Source: Alcanivorax sp. DSM 26293
GTDB lineage: Bacteria > Pseudomonadota > Gammaproteobacteria > Pseudomonadales > Alcanivoracaceae
Assembly: GCF_900107995.1 (NCBI RefSeq)
Contig: NZ_FNUM01000002.1
Span: forward strand, 20,273-84,272
DNA length: 64,000 nucleotides
Direction: 5' to 3'
Below, one piece after another: positions 8,183 to 16,706 of the stretch (position 1 is the stretch's first letter; every line of letters begins with the position of its first letter). Made by a program: the position numbers and the translations under genes. The notes beneath the pieces are model-generated. The model did not search any database. It was not told where the DNA came from and saw nothing but the letters and a program-made list of their open reading frames with translations.

Positions 8183-9399
8183 GCAGTGCGGTCCCGCTCC
8201 CCCATGCGGTCGAGGAAATGCTGGCGGCGTTGGGCGGATTGCAGTGCAAAGGCCAGAGGCCGGTGTAGCTCGTTGAGCAGCGCTTCCTCGGGGGCAGAGA
8301 AGGGTCGGGCCCCGGCTACCTCTACAATACCCAGAGCGACGTCGCCCTGGTGAATCGGCCACATCAGCAGAGTGGCAGGTTGACGCTTGCCTTCTCCCAC
8401 TTCCAGATCCAGATATCCTTCCGGCACGCTGTGTTGCTGTATCAGCAGCTTCTGATTGAGGGCCGCCCCCAGCAGTGTTTCATCCCGGGGAAGTCGGCGG
8501 CGCGCTTCTGCATCGGCATTAAGGCCCCAGGCCGCCAGGCGAACCAGCTCCTGATTTTCCAGCGTGTACGCGGCCCCGGCTTTTGCGTCGATTTGTTCAA
8601 TGAGGTAGCTGAGCACCCGTTCCAGCAGTTGCGCGGGGGTCAGGTTGCCGGCGATACGTTCGAGAAAGAGATTGAGCTGCTGTTGGCGCAAGGTGTCCCT
8701 TTCGGCCTGTTCGCGCCAGCGGGCCAGCTGGGCGGACTCACTTTCCAGTAGCAGGTTGTTGGCGAAATTGCGGCGGGCACTGATATCCAGAATGTAGCCA
8801 TTGAGCGTGCAGATCAGCAACGGAATGGCGAAATAAAGCAGCATGGAAAGAAGCGGCAGGGGCAGTTGTCGTAACAGGGCGACAAGTAGCGCCGCGGCGA
8901 GTGCGCACAGGCAACTGGTCAGCGTCTGTCTTGGCGGCAGGCGCAGGATGGAGAAACCGATAATCAGGATATAGATGGTCTCAAAGGCGGAAATCTGTCC
9001 CGGGAAGAGTCCGTCGAAACGGATGGCGCCCAGCAGGGTGCCGGTGAGGGCAAGGCCGAGTGCCAGATAAAGGACTAGGACGGTATGCGGCTTGAGCCAG
9101 GACAGGCGGGTGCTGCACCACAGAGCCACCAGCGCCACTGCAATGGGGTATACGCCGTAATTGCGCCAGGCGACCATCTCGGCCGTATCCACCAGCAGCA
9201 TCACGGGCACGACCACCACCAGATACAATAAACCCAGCAGATAGACGGAATGGCTGATCAGATCCCTGGCGCGGCTGTGAGCATGTTGCCGATACCGGGC
9301 TTCCAGATCCCCATCGAATGTCACCAGCAGGCTGTCCAGCGCGTTGCGCAGAACGGCCTCCTGACTTTTGCTGATCGCTGCTTCCGATGCTGCGGGCAT
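8173..9399 (-). CDS. Six-TM membrane protein with coiled coil and GAF domain, no output domain
   Basis: 408 residues. The N-terminal ~45 residues are soluble, followed by six hydrophobic segments up to about residue 205 (for example YLLGLLYLVVVVPVMLLV, TVLVLYLALGLALTGTLLGA and YFAIPLLICTLNGYIL). A predicted coiled coil (residues ~210-255, rich in E, Q, R, L) leads to a GAF domain (about 260-395), recognisable from QIDAKAGAAYTLENQELVRL and LLMWPIHQGDVALGIVEVAG. The layout is that of MASE-type membrane sensors feeding a GGDEF, histidine kinase or cyclase domain, but the protein ends straight after the GAF domain with no effector. The 3' end overlaps the convergent acyltransferase gene by 10 bases. 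A signal relay role is inference. Confidence 0.7.
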   Translation of the reverse strand: MPAASEAAISKSQEAVLRNALDSLLVTFDGDLEARYRQHAHSRARDLISHSVYLLGLLYLVVVVPVMLLVDTAEMVAWRNYGVYPIAVALVALWCSTRLSWLKPHTVLVLYLALGLALTGTLLGAIRFDGLFPGQISAFETIYILIIGFSILRLPPRQTLTSCLCALAAALLVALLRQLPLPLLSMLLYFAIPLLICTLNGYILDISARRNFANNLLLESESAQLARWREQAERDTLRQQQLNLFLERIAGNLTPAQLLERVLSYLIEQIDAKAGAAYTLENQELVRLAAWGLNADAEARRRLPRDETLLGAALNQKLLIQQHSVPEGYLDLEVGEGKRQPATLLMWPIHQGDVALGIVEVAGARPFSAPEEALLNELHRPLAFALQSAQRRQHFLDRMGERDRTAQA

Positions 9400-9646
9400 G
9401 GGGTTACCTGATTATTATTCCGTTGCGGTGTCTCTGAATAATGCCTTGCACATCCCGTGTGGCCTGAAGGGAGTGGTTGTTGTGCTTTGTCGCCACGCGC
9501 AGCATGGCGCTTCTTCCCTCAAGACTGCGGTGGTATCCAGAGTCTCCTTGATTCGCGAGCTGTGACAGCGCAGTATTTTGTCAGCCTGATCGCGAACAAA
9601 TGGCGCTCGCGATATTCAATAATGATCACAATCAACAGGAAGCATC

Positions 9647-9913
9647 ATGACCGATACCGCACGTTTTGAACAAGCCCAAAAAGATGTGAAAACCCTGGAC
9701 CGCAAACCCGGCAATGATGATCTGCTGTTCCTCTATGCCCACTTCAAGCAGGGCAGTGCCGGTGATGTCAGTGGCAAGCGCCCGGGGATGATGGACATGG
9801 TGGGCCGTGCCAAGTACGACGCCTGGGCAAAGCTCAAGGGCATGTCCGCGGATGACGCCAAACAAAAGTACATTGATAAGGTCGACAGCCTTTTGAAAAG
9901 CCACAAAAGCTAA
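9647..9913 (+). CDS. Acyl-CoA-binding protein (ACBP)
   Basis: 88 residues, a complete four-helix acyl-CoA-binding protein. Recognisable conserved stretches are LLFLYAHFKQGSAGDV (helix 2), YDAWAKLKGMSADDAKQKYI (helix 3 and turn) and the C-terminal helix YIDKVDSLLKS. Aromatic residues and Lys (YAHFKQ, KYDAWAKL) correspond to the adenine-phosphate-binding positions. ACBP is mainly eukaryotic but occurs in a limited set of bacteria, including lipid-accumulating marine genera. It would buffer long-chain acyl-CoA in the cytosol. CAGGAAGC before the ATG is the ribosome site. It is monocistronic; the next gene converges from the other strand. Confidence 0.93.
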   Translation: MTDTARFEQAQKDVKTLDRKPGNDDLLFLYAHFKQGSAGDVSGKRPGMMDMVGRAKYDAWAKLKGMSADDAKQKYIDKVDSLLKSHKS

Positions 9914-9917
9914 TCGA

Positions 9918-11081
9918 TCAACCTCTGGCTTGCAGCAGTTGGGCCTTGCCCAGCTGCGCTTCCCCGGCCAGGTTACGGTAAAACCGTTGTAGTTCGGGGA
10001 GCTGAGCCTGCAGGGCCTGGCGAACCTGTCGCCGGGCCGCCTCCATCTCTTGTTCAACCCGCTGCTGGTTTTCCTGCATCTCCCGCTTTCGTTTTTCCAG
10101 TTCCGCAGGCAGGGCGGTGCTTCCCAGTTTGTCCAATCGTGCATTGATACGCTGCAGACGGTCGCGGGCATCGTTCAAACGGGCCTGGAGATCCTGCGCA
10201 TCCGGGGCGTTGTGCAGAACCCGTTCCAGGTCGGCAATTTCCTGGCGGGTGGCGCGCTTTTCCATCTTGGCTGAGGTGCGAAAGGCGCTGTTGGAAAGGT
10301 CCCGGGCGGTGGCATGGTGAATGGCGTTATGCAGGGATTTCTCCTGTTGCCGAAGGCACTTGCGCACGTTGTTGGCGTTGATCAATTTACGGGTGGCATC
10401 CAGTACCCCGCTGTCATGGTCGCGGACCATGGCCAGTACCAGCTGGTCCATGACCGTGGTGCTGTTACCGGCAACACTGTTGGTGAGCGACCGATAGAGA
10501 CGGTCCGGGTCATCGGCCAGGGTTTGCAGGGCTTTCATGTTTTCCGCCACCTTGTTCAGAGCCAGGTTGTAGACCGGCAGGGCCTGCTCCATGGCCCCCT
10601 GATTGCGCCAATCATCGCCGGCTAGAACCAGACCGGAAATTGCCCGTGGATTGCCCGGAAAGCGCGCGGCAATCCGCACAAACCAGTCCCTGGCCCGTTG
10701 CCGGTCCCCGTCCAGTCGATAGCTCTCGGCCAGTAGCAGGGCGGCATCCACCGCTGCCGGGCTGCGCTGTTCTACCTGACTGAGTTGTTGGCGGGCAAAC
10801 TCGGTATCGCCATCGCGCAGGGCCATGGCTGCCAGGCGCAGACGGGCGTAGTTGCCAAGAATGGGTTTGTTGATACTGTCGGTCCGCTCGTTATAGCGGA
10901 TCAGATCGGGGGTGTCGCCGTTGTTGGCGCCTGCGCCCAGTATGGTCAGCAATTGCTGGTCCAGGGAGGACAGATGCACAGTGAACGCCCCTTCTGCCTG
11001 GCAGTCCGCGGGGGCTGCCTGCAGGGCAGGGGTCAGCAATGCGCCTAGAAGGCAGCAAATGGCCAGGGTGATTGCTCTCAT
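9918..11081 (-). CDS. Exported TPR/coiled-coil protein of unknown function
   Basis: 387 residues. A signal peptide is clear: MRAITLAICCLLGALLTPALQA, with cleavage likely after ALQA before APADC. The central part (about 90-190) is helical with tetratricopeptide-like repeats (LLAESYRLDGDRQRARDWFV, SGLVLAGDDWRNQGAMEQAL). The last ~110 residues form a long charged coiled coil (ELEKRKREMQENQQRVEQEM). No lipobox and no transmembrane segment follow, so it should be periplasmic. I do not recognise a named family. The stop lies 4 bases from the convergent ACBP stop. A structural or envelope-stress role is possible but unsupported. Confidence 0.65.
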   Translation of the reverse strand: MRAITLAICCLLGALLTPALQAAPADCQAEGAFTVHLSSLDQQLLTILGAGANNGDTPDLIRYNERTDSINKPILGNYARLRLAAMALRDGDTEFARQQLSQVEQRSPAAVDAALLLAESYRLDGDRQRARDWFVRIAARFPGNPRAISGLVLAGDDWRNQGAMEQALPVYNLALNKVAENMKALQTLADDPDRLYRSLTNSVAGNSTTVMDQLVLAMVRDHDSGVLDATRKLINANNVRKCLRQQEKSLHNAIHHATARDLSNSAFRTSAKMEKRATRQEIADLERVLHNAPDAQDLQARLNDARDRLQRINARLDKLGSTALPAELEKRKREMQENQQRVEQEMEAARRQVRQALQAQLPELQRFYRNLAGEAQLGKAQLLQARG

Positions 11082-11280
11082 TGTCCCATCGTTTTGTTAT
11101 TGGTTATCCGGGCTTCAGGCAATGCCACTGGGGCGTATTGCACCGGCAGGAGCTCAGCGAGAACCTGCCTGGCAAATGGTGCGCCAACTGTGGGCGGAGA
11201 GAAGGAACTGGGTCACAGGGCGGTACACAAATTTATGCATTCCGGTGTGGCATTCCCCTCGGGGACCCTGTTGCCGTAGC

Positions 11281-11308
11281 GGCGGGGCAGGCAGGGCAAA
11301 GCCCCGCC
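11281..11308. repeat. Hairpin downstream of the DUF4190-like gene
   Basis: GGCGGGGC and GCCCCGCC form an 8-bp GC stem around a 12-nt loop, 9 bases beyond the stop of the minus-strand membrane gene. It may act as a transcript end for that gene, but there is no T tract on either strand. The rest of the 235-bp gap shows no recognisable feature. Confidence 0.4.
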
Positions 11309-11316
11309 TGTGGCAC

Positions 11317-11943
11317 TCAGAAAGCCCTGATATTGGCGATAACAAGGCCGATTACCACGGTGGCTACCAGCAAGCCCACGCCCATAAGAACGGTGGCAAT
11401 GATGCCCAGCACCTTGCCGGCGCGGGTCATGCCTTCCCCGGCCGGATCCATGTCACCTCTGGCCATGCTGTTCAGGTCCTTGCTGCCCAGTATCCAGGCG
11501 ACGATCCCCAGCGGCGCAAACAACAGGATACCCAGCAGACCGAAGGTCAGTACCAGCCCGCCTCGATGGACTGGAAAATACCCTTTGGGACGAAATTCGA
11601 CCTGAGGGGGCGCGGAGGCGGGAGCCTTGGGTGACTGGCGACCCGCAAAGGCCGCAAACAGCAGCAGGGCGCTGATGGCCAGATAGAACAGGTTGTAGGC
11701 GGCGGTGGCGATGATGGAGTAGGTGTCCGCACTGATCACGTCATCAAACATCCATTCCATCAAGACGATCTGGTTAAAGATGATCCAGCCGTTCTGCAGC
11801 AATGTGAGGAGACCGGCGATCAGGACCAGTATGGCGGCCGTGCGGGCACGCTCCATGAATATGCCGGCGAGCACAAAGGCAGTGATTGCTACCAGGGTGC
11901 CGGGAGCAAGGGCGGGAATCAGGGTGAGAAGATCCGGTCCCAT
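11317..11943 (-). CDS. Multi-spanning membrane protein with DUF4190-like C-terminal part
   Basis: 208 residues. Three to four hydrophobic segments occupy residues 1-105 (IPALAPGTLVAITAFVLAGI, ILVLIAGLLTLLQNGWIIF, NLFYLAISALLLFAAFAG). A Pro/Ala-rich linker (SPKAPASAPPQ) follows, then a second pair of helices separated by a polar loop: GGLVLTFGLLGILLF, GSKDLNSMARGDMD and VLGIIATVLMGVGLLVATVV. The Gly-rich helix, short loop with GDMD and second helix resemble DUF4190 proteins, whose function is unknown. AAAGGATG precedes the ATG. It is on the same strand as the EamA gene, 33 bases downstream of it, so the two are probably co-transcribed. Confidence 0.62.
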   Translation of the reverse strand: MGPDLLTLIPALAPGTLVAITAFVLAGIFMERARTAAILVLIAGLLTLLQNGWIIFNQIVLMEWMFDDVISADTYSIIATAAYNLFYLAISALLLFAAFAGRQSPKAPASAPPQVEFRPKGYFPVHRGGLVLTFGLLGILLFAPLGIVAWILGSKDLNSMARGDMDPAGEGMTRAGKVLGIIATVLMGVGLLVATVVIGLVIANIRAF

Positions 11944-11976
11944 AAGACATCCTTTTCGTTGGGGGTGAGGAAAGTA

Positions 11977-13014
11977 TCAATCCTGTGTGGAAACACGTGA
12001 CAGAACCTGTTTCAACAGGCTTCTTACCGCTCGCCAGCGATTGACCAGCAGTGACAGGAAAATCAGCGCGCAGCCAGCCACCTGCCACAGTGTCATCTGC
12101 TCGGTAAACCAGGCGGCAGCCATTAGGGCCGTCCACATGGGTTCGAGTACCATGATCACAACGCCGTGGCTTTGCAGTGACAGGCTCTGTGCATAGGTTT
12201 GAACGAGAAAGCGCAGGGCGGTGCCGACGGTGGCGCTGAGGATGACCCAGATCGCCAGTTCGAGGGTGGCGTCCGCGGCGGCCTCGCCCCAGGGCTCGAT
12301 AATGGCGGACAGCATACCCGTCAGCACACCGACCACCGCCAGTACCACCGTGGTCAGCGCCAGGGCGGGAATGCGAGGATGTTCGATGGGGTTGCCACTC
12401 CGATCAAGGGTGGAAATGGTGTTGGCGGCCCGGGTATTGAGGTTGAAATAGAGGGCGAAAATGGTCGCCGCCGCCACAAAGAATAACTGCCCGGCTTCAA
12501 GATGAAGGCCCTTTTCCAGTGACAACAGGGCCAGTCCGGCGGCGGCTACCGGCAGCGCCAGCCAGGTGCTGCCTGGCACCGGCTCGGCAAACACCAGCCG
12601 CGCGATCACCGGTACCAGCACCACACCAAGACTGGTGAGAAAGGCCCCTTCGCCCACATGTTCGGCCATGGCCAGCCCCATGACCCAGCAGCTCATGGCA
12701 ACGCCAAAAACCACACCTACCCGGGCACAGCGAAACAATTGCCGCCCGTTGAGACGGCGCAATTGCGGATAGGCGATCATGGCCAGCAGGCTTGCCGCCA
12801 GCAGGAAACGCAGCGACATGAACAGCAGTGGCGGCATGGCCAGTACCGCTTCTCGCGAGAACATCCAGCTGATGGCGGCGAGCAGGGTGACCAGCAGCAG
12901 TAGCAGATCGGCTTTGTGGGCTTGGCTAACAGGCACTGAACAGGATTCGCATGGAAAAAGAGCTGGCGATGGTAGCACAGGCCCGGAGCCGGGTAACGAC
13001 TGTTCAGGCGACAT
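11977..13014 (-). CDS. EamA-family (DMT superfamily) transporter
   Basis: 345 residues with ten predicted transmembrane helices in two EamA repeats. The first half ends in a characteristic LTSLGVVLVPVIARLVFAEP and the second in VIMVLEPMWTALMAAAWFTE, the E-P dipeptide at the helix ends being typical of drug/metabolite exporters. Substrate cannot be inferred. The first ~35 residues before the first helix (SQAHKADLLLLLV) are unusually long and polar; a GTG at about codon 27 could be the true start, but neither start has a clear ribosome site. A heptad-repeat element lies directly upstream at 13042. Confidence 0.82.
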   Translation of the reverse strand: MSPEQSLPGSGPVLPSPALFPCESCSVPVSQAHKADLLLLLVTLLAAISWMFSREAVLAMPPLLFMSLRFLLAASLLAMIAYPQLRRLNGRQLFRCARVGVVFGVAMSCWVMGLAMAEHVGEGAFLTSLGVVLVPVIARLVFAEPVPGSTWLALPVAAAGLALLSLEKGLHLEAGQLFFVAAATIFALYFNLNTRAANTISTLDRSGNPIEHPRIPALALTTVVLAVVGVLTGMLSAIIEPWGEAAADATLELAIWVILSATVGTALRFLVQTYAQSLSLQSHGVVIMVLEPMWTALMAAAWFTEQMTLWQVAGCALIFLSLLVNRWRAVRSLLKQVLSRVSTQD

Positions 13015-13041
13015 GGATCAGGTCAAAGTGGACACGGATTA

Positions 13042-13135
13042 GCGAGTTACGAGTCACGAGTTGAAAGGAGCGAAAGGCATATAACAATGCGGGCTCTGAT
13101 CTTTTCGTGCCTTTCGACTCGTGACTCGCGACTTG
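13042..13135. repeat. Heptad inverted-array element A1
   Basis: The left arm reads in 7-base steps: (A)GCGAG, TTACGAG, TCACGAG, TTGAAAG, GAGCGAA. The right arm, read on the minus strand, gives TCGCGAG, TCACGAG, TCGAAAG. Each regular unit is three variable bases plus CGAG. The arms flank a roughly 30-nt centre containing AACAATGC. It lies between divergent genes (EamA and mtfA-like) and close to both starts, so it may influence transcription. Confidence 0.7.
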
Positions 13136-13212
13136 GAGACTGCCAAGTCCGGGAACGGTGGTGATATATCGTAGCACCCGGACAGGGTGTGGCTTTATGG
13201 GTTGAGGTAACA

Positions 13213-13965
13213 ATGTTTGCAGCCTGGCGAAACTGGCGCGACAAGCGCCGGGTCAAAAAAATGGGATACACCGAGGCGGAATGGGAAGCGGCGGTGGCCG
13301 ACTGGCCGGTGTTGCAGCGCTACCAGGGAGAGGCGCGGGCCCGGCTGCGGGATCTGAGCTTTCGCTTTCTGGCGCGCAAGAGTATCGCTCCAGGTTCCGG
13401 TTTCGTGATTACCGACGCCATGTGTCTGCGCATTGCCACCATGGCTTGCGTACCGATTCTGGAATTGGGCCTGGACTGGTACGACGGCTGGTACACGGTC
13501 ATTCTTTATGAAGGGGACTTTATCCCCAACCGGCCCTGGCAGAGTGAGGACGGTGTGGTGCACGCCAGTGGCCCGGTGCTGGCCGGTGAGGCCTGGCACC
13601 AGGGCCCGGTGATCCTGTCCTGGCAATCGGTGCTGGAAGCCGGGCAGGGCAGTAATGTGGTGATTCACGAGATGAGTCACAAACTGGATATGCGTCGCAA
13701 CGGGGCCAATGGTGCACCGCCACTGCATCCGGGGATGAATCCGCGGCAGTGGCACGAGACCTTCACGGCAGCCTGGGATCGCCTGTTTGATGATTATGAG
13801 CAGCACCGGCCCCTGTCCATCGATCCCTATGCATTGACCGGGCCGGGGGAGTTTTTTGCCGTTTGCAGCGAAGCCTTTTTCGAGACACCGGCGTCGTTGC
13901 TTCGGGACTGGCCGGATCTCTACCGGCTGTTGGCGCAGTTTTACCGACAGGGAGAACAGCCATGA
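13213..13965 (+). CDS. mtfA: MtfA-type zinc metallopeptidase
   Basis: 250 residues, close to the length of E. coli MtfA (265). The HExxH zinc motif is present as HEMSH (His152, Glu153, His156) in VVIHEMSHKLDMRRN, with the downstream conserved GEFFAVCSEAFFETP helix that supplies the third ligand in the family. The N-terminal region (RDKRRVKKMGYTEAEW) matches the family. MtfA is a cytosolic peptidase of the M90 group; in E. coli it interacts with the glucose repressor Mlc, and it is not known whether that applies here. The start at 13213 was preferred to 13189 because GAGGTAACA precedes it. The stop overlaps the next gene by 4 bases. Confidence 0.85.
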   Translation: MFAAWRNWRDKRRVKKMGYTEAEWEAAVADWPVLQRYQGEARARLRDLSFRFLARKSIAPGSGFVITDAMCLRIATMACVPILELGLDWYDGWYTVILYEGDFIPNRPWQSEDGVVHASGPVLAGEAWHQGPVILSWQSVLEAGQGSNVVIHEMSHKLDMRRNGANGAPPLHPGMNPRQWHETFTAAWDRLFDDYEQHRPLSIDPYALTGPGEFFAVCSEAFFETPASLLRDWPDLYRLLAQFYRQGEQP

Positions 13966-14270
13966 AATTTGTTTTCGAAGTGCGCGTGAAACCGGGCTTT
14001 ACCGTGGAGGAATATGCCCAGGGTTGGGTGGAAGCCAGTGAAATCATTCAGCAAACCCCCGGGGCCCGTGGTACCTACCTGCATCGCAAGATCGGTCACC
14101 CCGATACGGTTCTGGCCATCGCCCATTGGGACAGCAAGGCCCACCGGGATGCCAAGGACGACAGCCGCAGTGAAAAGGTGAAAGCGATCCTGGCGAAGCA
14201 CGCCAAGGTCTGTGAGGTCACGGTAATCGGGGAATTCGACGAACCGGAATGGCAGGTGCTGCCGGAATAG
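13962..14270 (+). CDS. Small dimeric alpha/beta-barrel protein (ABM-like)
   Basis: 102 residues, opening MKFVFEVRVKPGFTVEEYAQ and ending with a beta-rich segment (HAKVCEVTVIGEFDEP). The pattern of strand, amphipathic helix, strand (GTYLHRKIGHPDTVLAIAHW) is that of the antibiotic-biosynthesis-monooxygenase or related ferredoxin-like families, which work as dimers. No cofactor-binding or catalytic residue set can be named, so it may be an enzyme or a binding protein. The start at 13962 is fixed by ATGA overlap with the mtfA-like gene and the GGAGAA just upstream, showing co-translation with the peptidase. Confidence 0.6.
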   Translation: MKFVFEVRVKPGFTVEEYAQGWVEASEIIQQTPGARGTYLHRKIGHPDTVLAIAHWDSKAHRDAKDDSRSEKVKAILAKHAKVCEVTVIGEFDEPEWQVLPE

Positions 14271-14315
14271 GAGGCCTGCCGTAGCTCGTGGCCGCACCTT
14301 TATCACGAAGCCGCT

Positions 14316-14490
14316 GTAGGAGTTCCGCTTGGGGGACGAACCACGCGTCAGCGTGGAAATCAGGCGCAGAGTCTACCCGGGCTTCGGTCCGCAGCAGCAG
14401 AGCAACCGGCTCTCTAGAGTGATCAGGTGACGCCCGCATCGACTGTTTCTTCGCCAAGGCGCGGATTCGTCCCTCAAGAGGAACTCCTAC
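14316..14490. repeat. REP pair (BIME-like) B1
   Basis: Two inverted REP-like arms: 14316-14340 (GTAGGAG head, GACGAA tail) and 14466-14490 (mirror image, ending CTCCTAC). 25-nt arms match with about two mismatches. Between them are 125 bp with smaller dyads but no ORF. It lies between the ABM-like gene and the minE terminator. Confidence 0.8.
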
Positions 14491-14513
14491 AACAGGGCGT
14501 TCGGGGATTTGAA

Positions 14514-14539
14514 ACAAAAGAGCCGCCTTGCGGCGGCTC
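14514..14539 (-). terminator. Terminator of minCDE
   Basis: GAGCCGCC-TTGC-GGCGGCTC (8-bp stem). On the minus strand the stem is followed by CTTTTGTTTC. It begins 12 bases past the minE stop. Confidence 0.85.
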
Positions 14540-14550
14540 CTGAAGCCGAC

Positions 14551-14817
14551 TCAGGATTGCTGGGCGGCTTCTTCGGGCAGGGTGATGTTCAACTCGAGAA
14601 TTTCGCAGCCGGATTCCCGGTCGAGCTGAATATTGACCGCATCCTGATCCACAGGAACATACTTGCGAACCACCTGCAGCAATTCTTCCTGCAGTTGCGG
14701 CAAGTAATCCGGTCCACCGCGGGTGGAACGTTCCCGGGCCACAATAATCTGCAGGCGTTCCTTGGCCACCGATGCGGAGCTCTGCTTCTTGGGAAGCAGG
14801 TAACTGAAGATGCTCAT
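14551..14817 (-). CDS. minE: Cell division topological specificity factor MinE
   Basis: 88 residues, the usual MinE size. The N-terminal MinD-activating helix/strand region ([13 protein letters not shown]) is well conserved and is followed by the dimerisation domain ([17 protein letters not shown]). MinE stimulates the ATPase of MinD and drives pole-to-pole oscillation, keeping the MinCD inhibitor away from midcell. It is the last gene of minC-minD-minE, 3 bases after minD, with an intrinsic terminator directly downstream. Confidence 0.97.
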   Translation of the reverse strand: MSIFSYLLPKKQSSASVAKERLQIIVARERSTRGGPDYLPQLQEELLQVVRKYVPVDQDAVNIQLDRESGCEILELNITLPEEAAQQS

Positions 14818-14820
14818 CCC

Positions 14821-15636
14821 TTAGCCTCCAAACAGACGGCCGAACAGACCTTTCTTGTTCACATTGACGAACCGATGGGGCAGTTGGTCGCCGAGGAAGC
14901 GGGCAACCGCATCGCTGTAAGCCTGACCGGCATCGGAATCGATATCCAGAATCACCGGGCTACCGGCGTTACTGGCGTTCAGCACCGCCTGGGATTCAGG
15001 AATCACGCCGAGCAGTTCAATGGCGAGAATTTCCTGCACATCCTCTACGGACAGCATCTGGCCGTTCTCCACCCGTTCCGGTGAGTAGCGGGTCAGCAGC
15101 AGGCGAGCCGGGATATCCCCTTCACCCTGTTCGGCACGGCGTGTCTTGCTGGCCAGAATACCGATGATGCGATCGGAGTCCCGCACACTGGAGACTTCCG
15201 GGTTGGTCACGACGACCGCCTCGTCCGCGAAATACGCGGCCATCAGGGCACCTTTCTCGATACCGGCCGGGCTGTCGCAGATGATGTAGTCCATCTTCAT
15301 GTCATCGCGCAGGGCGTTGAGTACGCCTTCCACACCTTCGGTGGTCAGGGCGTCCTTGTCGCGGGTCTGGGATGCGGGAAGGATGAACAGATTGTCCACC
15401 TTCTTGTCCTTGATCAGCGCTTGCTTGATGTTTGCATCGCCACTGATCACATTGACCAGGTCATAGACCACTCGGCGCTCACAGCCCATGATCAGGTCCA
15501 GATTGCGCAGGCCCACATCAAAATCAATCACGGTGGTTTTGAAACCGCGCAGGGCAAGGCCTGTGGCCAGCGCTGCACTGGTGGTGGTTTTGCCGACGCC
15601 ACCCTTGCCGGATGTCACGACCACAATCTTCGTCAC
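14821..15636 (-). CDS. minD: Septum site-determining ATPase MinD
   Basis: 271 residues. The deviant Walker A motif SGKGGVGKTTTSA with the signature lysine at residue 11 is complete, and the switch regions VIDFDVGLRNLD and IICDSPAGIEKGA are intact. The C-terminal amphipathic membrane-targeting sequence is recognisable as KKGLFGRLFGG. MinD binds the membrane as an ATP-dimer and recruits MinC and MinE. Conserved length and order in the min operon leave no doubt about the assignment. Confidence 0.98.
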   Translation of the reverse strand: MTKIVVVTSGKGGVGKTTTSAALATGLALRGFKTTVIDFDVGLRNLDLIMGCERRVVYDLVNVISGDANIKQALIKDKKVDNLFILPASQTRDKDALTTEGVEGVLNALRDDMKMDYIICDSPAGIEKGALMAAYFADEAVVVTNPEVSSVRDSDRIIGILASKTRRAEQGEGDIPARLLLTRYSPERVENGQMLSVEDVQEILAIELLGVIPESQAVLNASNAGSPVILDIDSDAGQAYSDAVARFLGDQLPHRFVNVNKKGLFGRLFGG

Positions 15637-15677
15637 GCTCTTCTCCTTACCTTCGTCTTTCCGTGGCGCCAGCTACT

Positions 15678-16403
15678 CTAGCTCAGCGCGGTAAATTGCA
15701 TGGCGTCACCGTCCAGGGACAGATACACCGCCCGGTTTCGGTGCGCCTCGGGCAGATCTTCGGCTACCCGGTAATGGCCGGCAATGGACACCAGCTCGGC
15801 ATTCAGTTGCTGGCAGAAAATACGGGCACTGCCGTCGCCGCGGACGCCTGCCAGGGCGCGGCCACGCAGTTTGCTGTAGACATGGATATTGCCTTCCGCC
15901 ATCAACTCGGCACCGGTGCTCACGGGCGCCAGCACGATCAGATCGCCACGGCTGTAGACCTGCTGCCCGGAACGGACCGGCTGATCCACCACCAGTGTCT
16001 CGATGCGCTGGGTGGCGGTGGGGACTTTCTCTTCTTCCACCTGCGGGGCCGGCTCACTGCGGCGCGGCACATCGCGGCCGCCAGACAGGCTCAGGGTACC
16101 CAGGCCCAACATGGCGGCGGTATCGCTATCGATGCCGGTGGTGCGGGCCAGGGCCACCAGATTCACGCCCAGGCTGCGCAGGGTGTCCACTGCGGCCATC
16201 AGGGCCACCGGCTCCACCTCCAGGTCCTTGCTCACGTCAATGACAACCGGGGCTTCCTGCAGCCACTGGGCGGCATCTTCCAGCCGTTGGCTGACTTCCT
16301 GGTGCAACAGGTTGGCATCCAGATTTTTCAGTTGCAGGACCGTCATCATCAGCATGCGGCCCTTGAATTCGAGAACGGTATTTTCTTCGACGACTGCTGT
16401 CAT
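15678..16403 (-). CDS. minC: Septum site-determining protein MinC
   Basis: 241 residues. The N-terminal FtsZ-binding domain (FKGRMLMMTVLQLKNLD) is joined by a Pro/Glu-rich linker (SEPAPQVEEEKVP) to the C-terminal beta-helix that binds MinD, identified by PVRSGQQVYSRGDLIVLAPV and GRALAGVRGDGSARIFCQQL. MinC blocks FtsZ ring formation at the poles. The start at 16403 was chosen over an in-frame start at 16499 because the conserved domain begins with MTAVVEENTVLEFKG and an AGGA lies directly upstream; the upstream 32 codons look non-coding. Confidence 0.95.
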   Translation of the reverse strand: MTAVVEENTVLEFKGRMLMMTVLQLKNLDANLLHQEVSQRLEDAAQWLQEAPVVIDVSKDLEVEPVALMAAVDTLRSLGVNLVALARTTGIDSDTAAMLGLGTLSLSGGRDVPRRSEPAPQVEEEKVPTATQRIETLVVDQPVRSGQQVYSRGDLIVLAPVSTGAELMAEGNIHVYSKLRGRALAGVRGDGSARIFCQQLNAELVSIAGHYRVAEDLPEAHRNRAVYLSLDGDAMQFTALS

Positions 16404-16706
16404 TCCTGACCTGTTGTCCGAGGGGCAAAGGACGCGGGACAGTCTCCAGGCGGAGGCTCTCCGGAGCACGTCTGGCCCGGTGGGGCGTAATTTTGGCAAA
16501 GCCTAGACGAAAGCGGCGAGCCGTAAAAGCGCCAAAAGGGTGATATGAATGTTAAATCTGCGTGATATCCCGGTGACAGCGTAATAACTGGTGGAAAAAG
16601 CAGCACTTTCCCTGTCGACGTGGCCTTGTGGCTTTTTGTGAAACTGTGGACGAGTTGGCGACCTTGCCAAAAATCTCCAGTAGGAGGCTGCTGCGACGAA
16701 GCCGCT

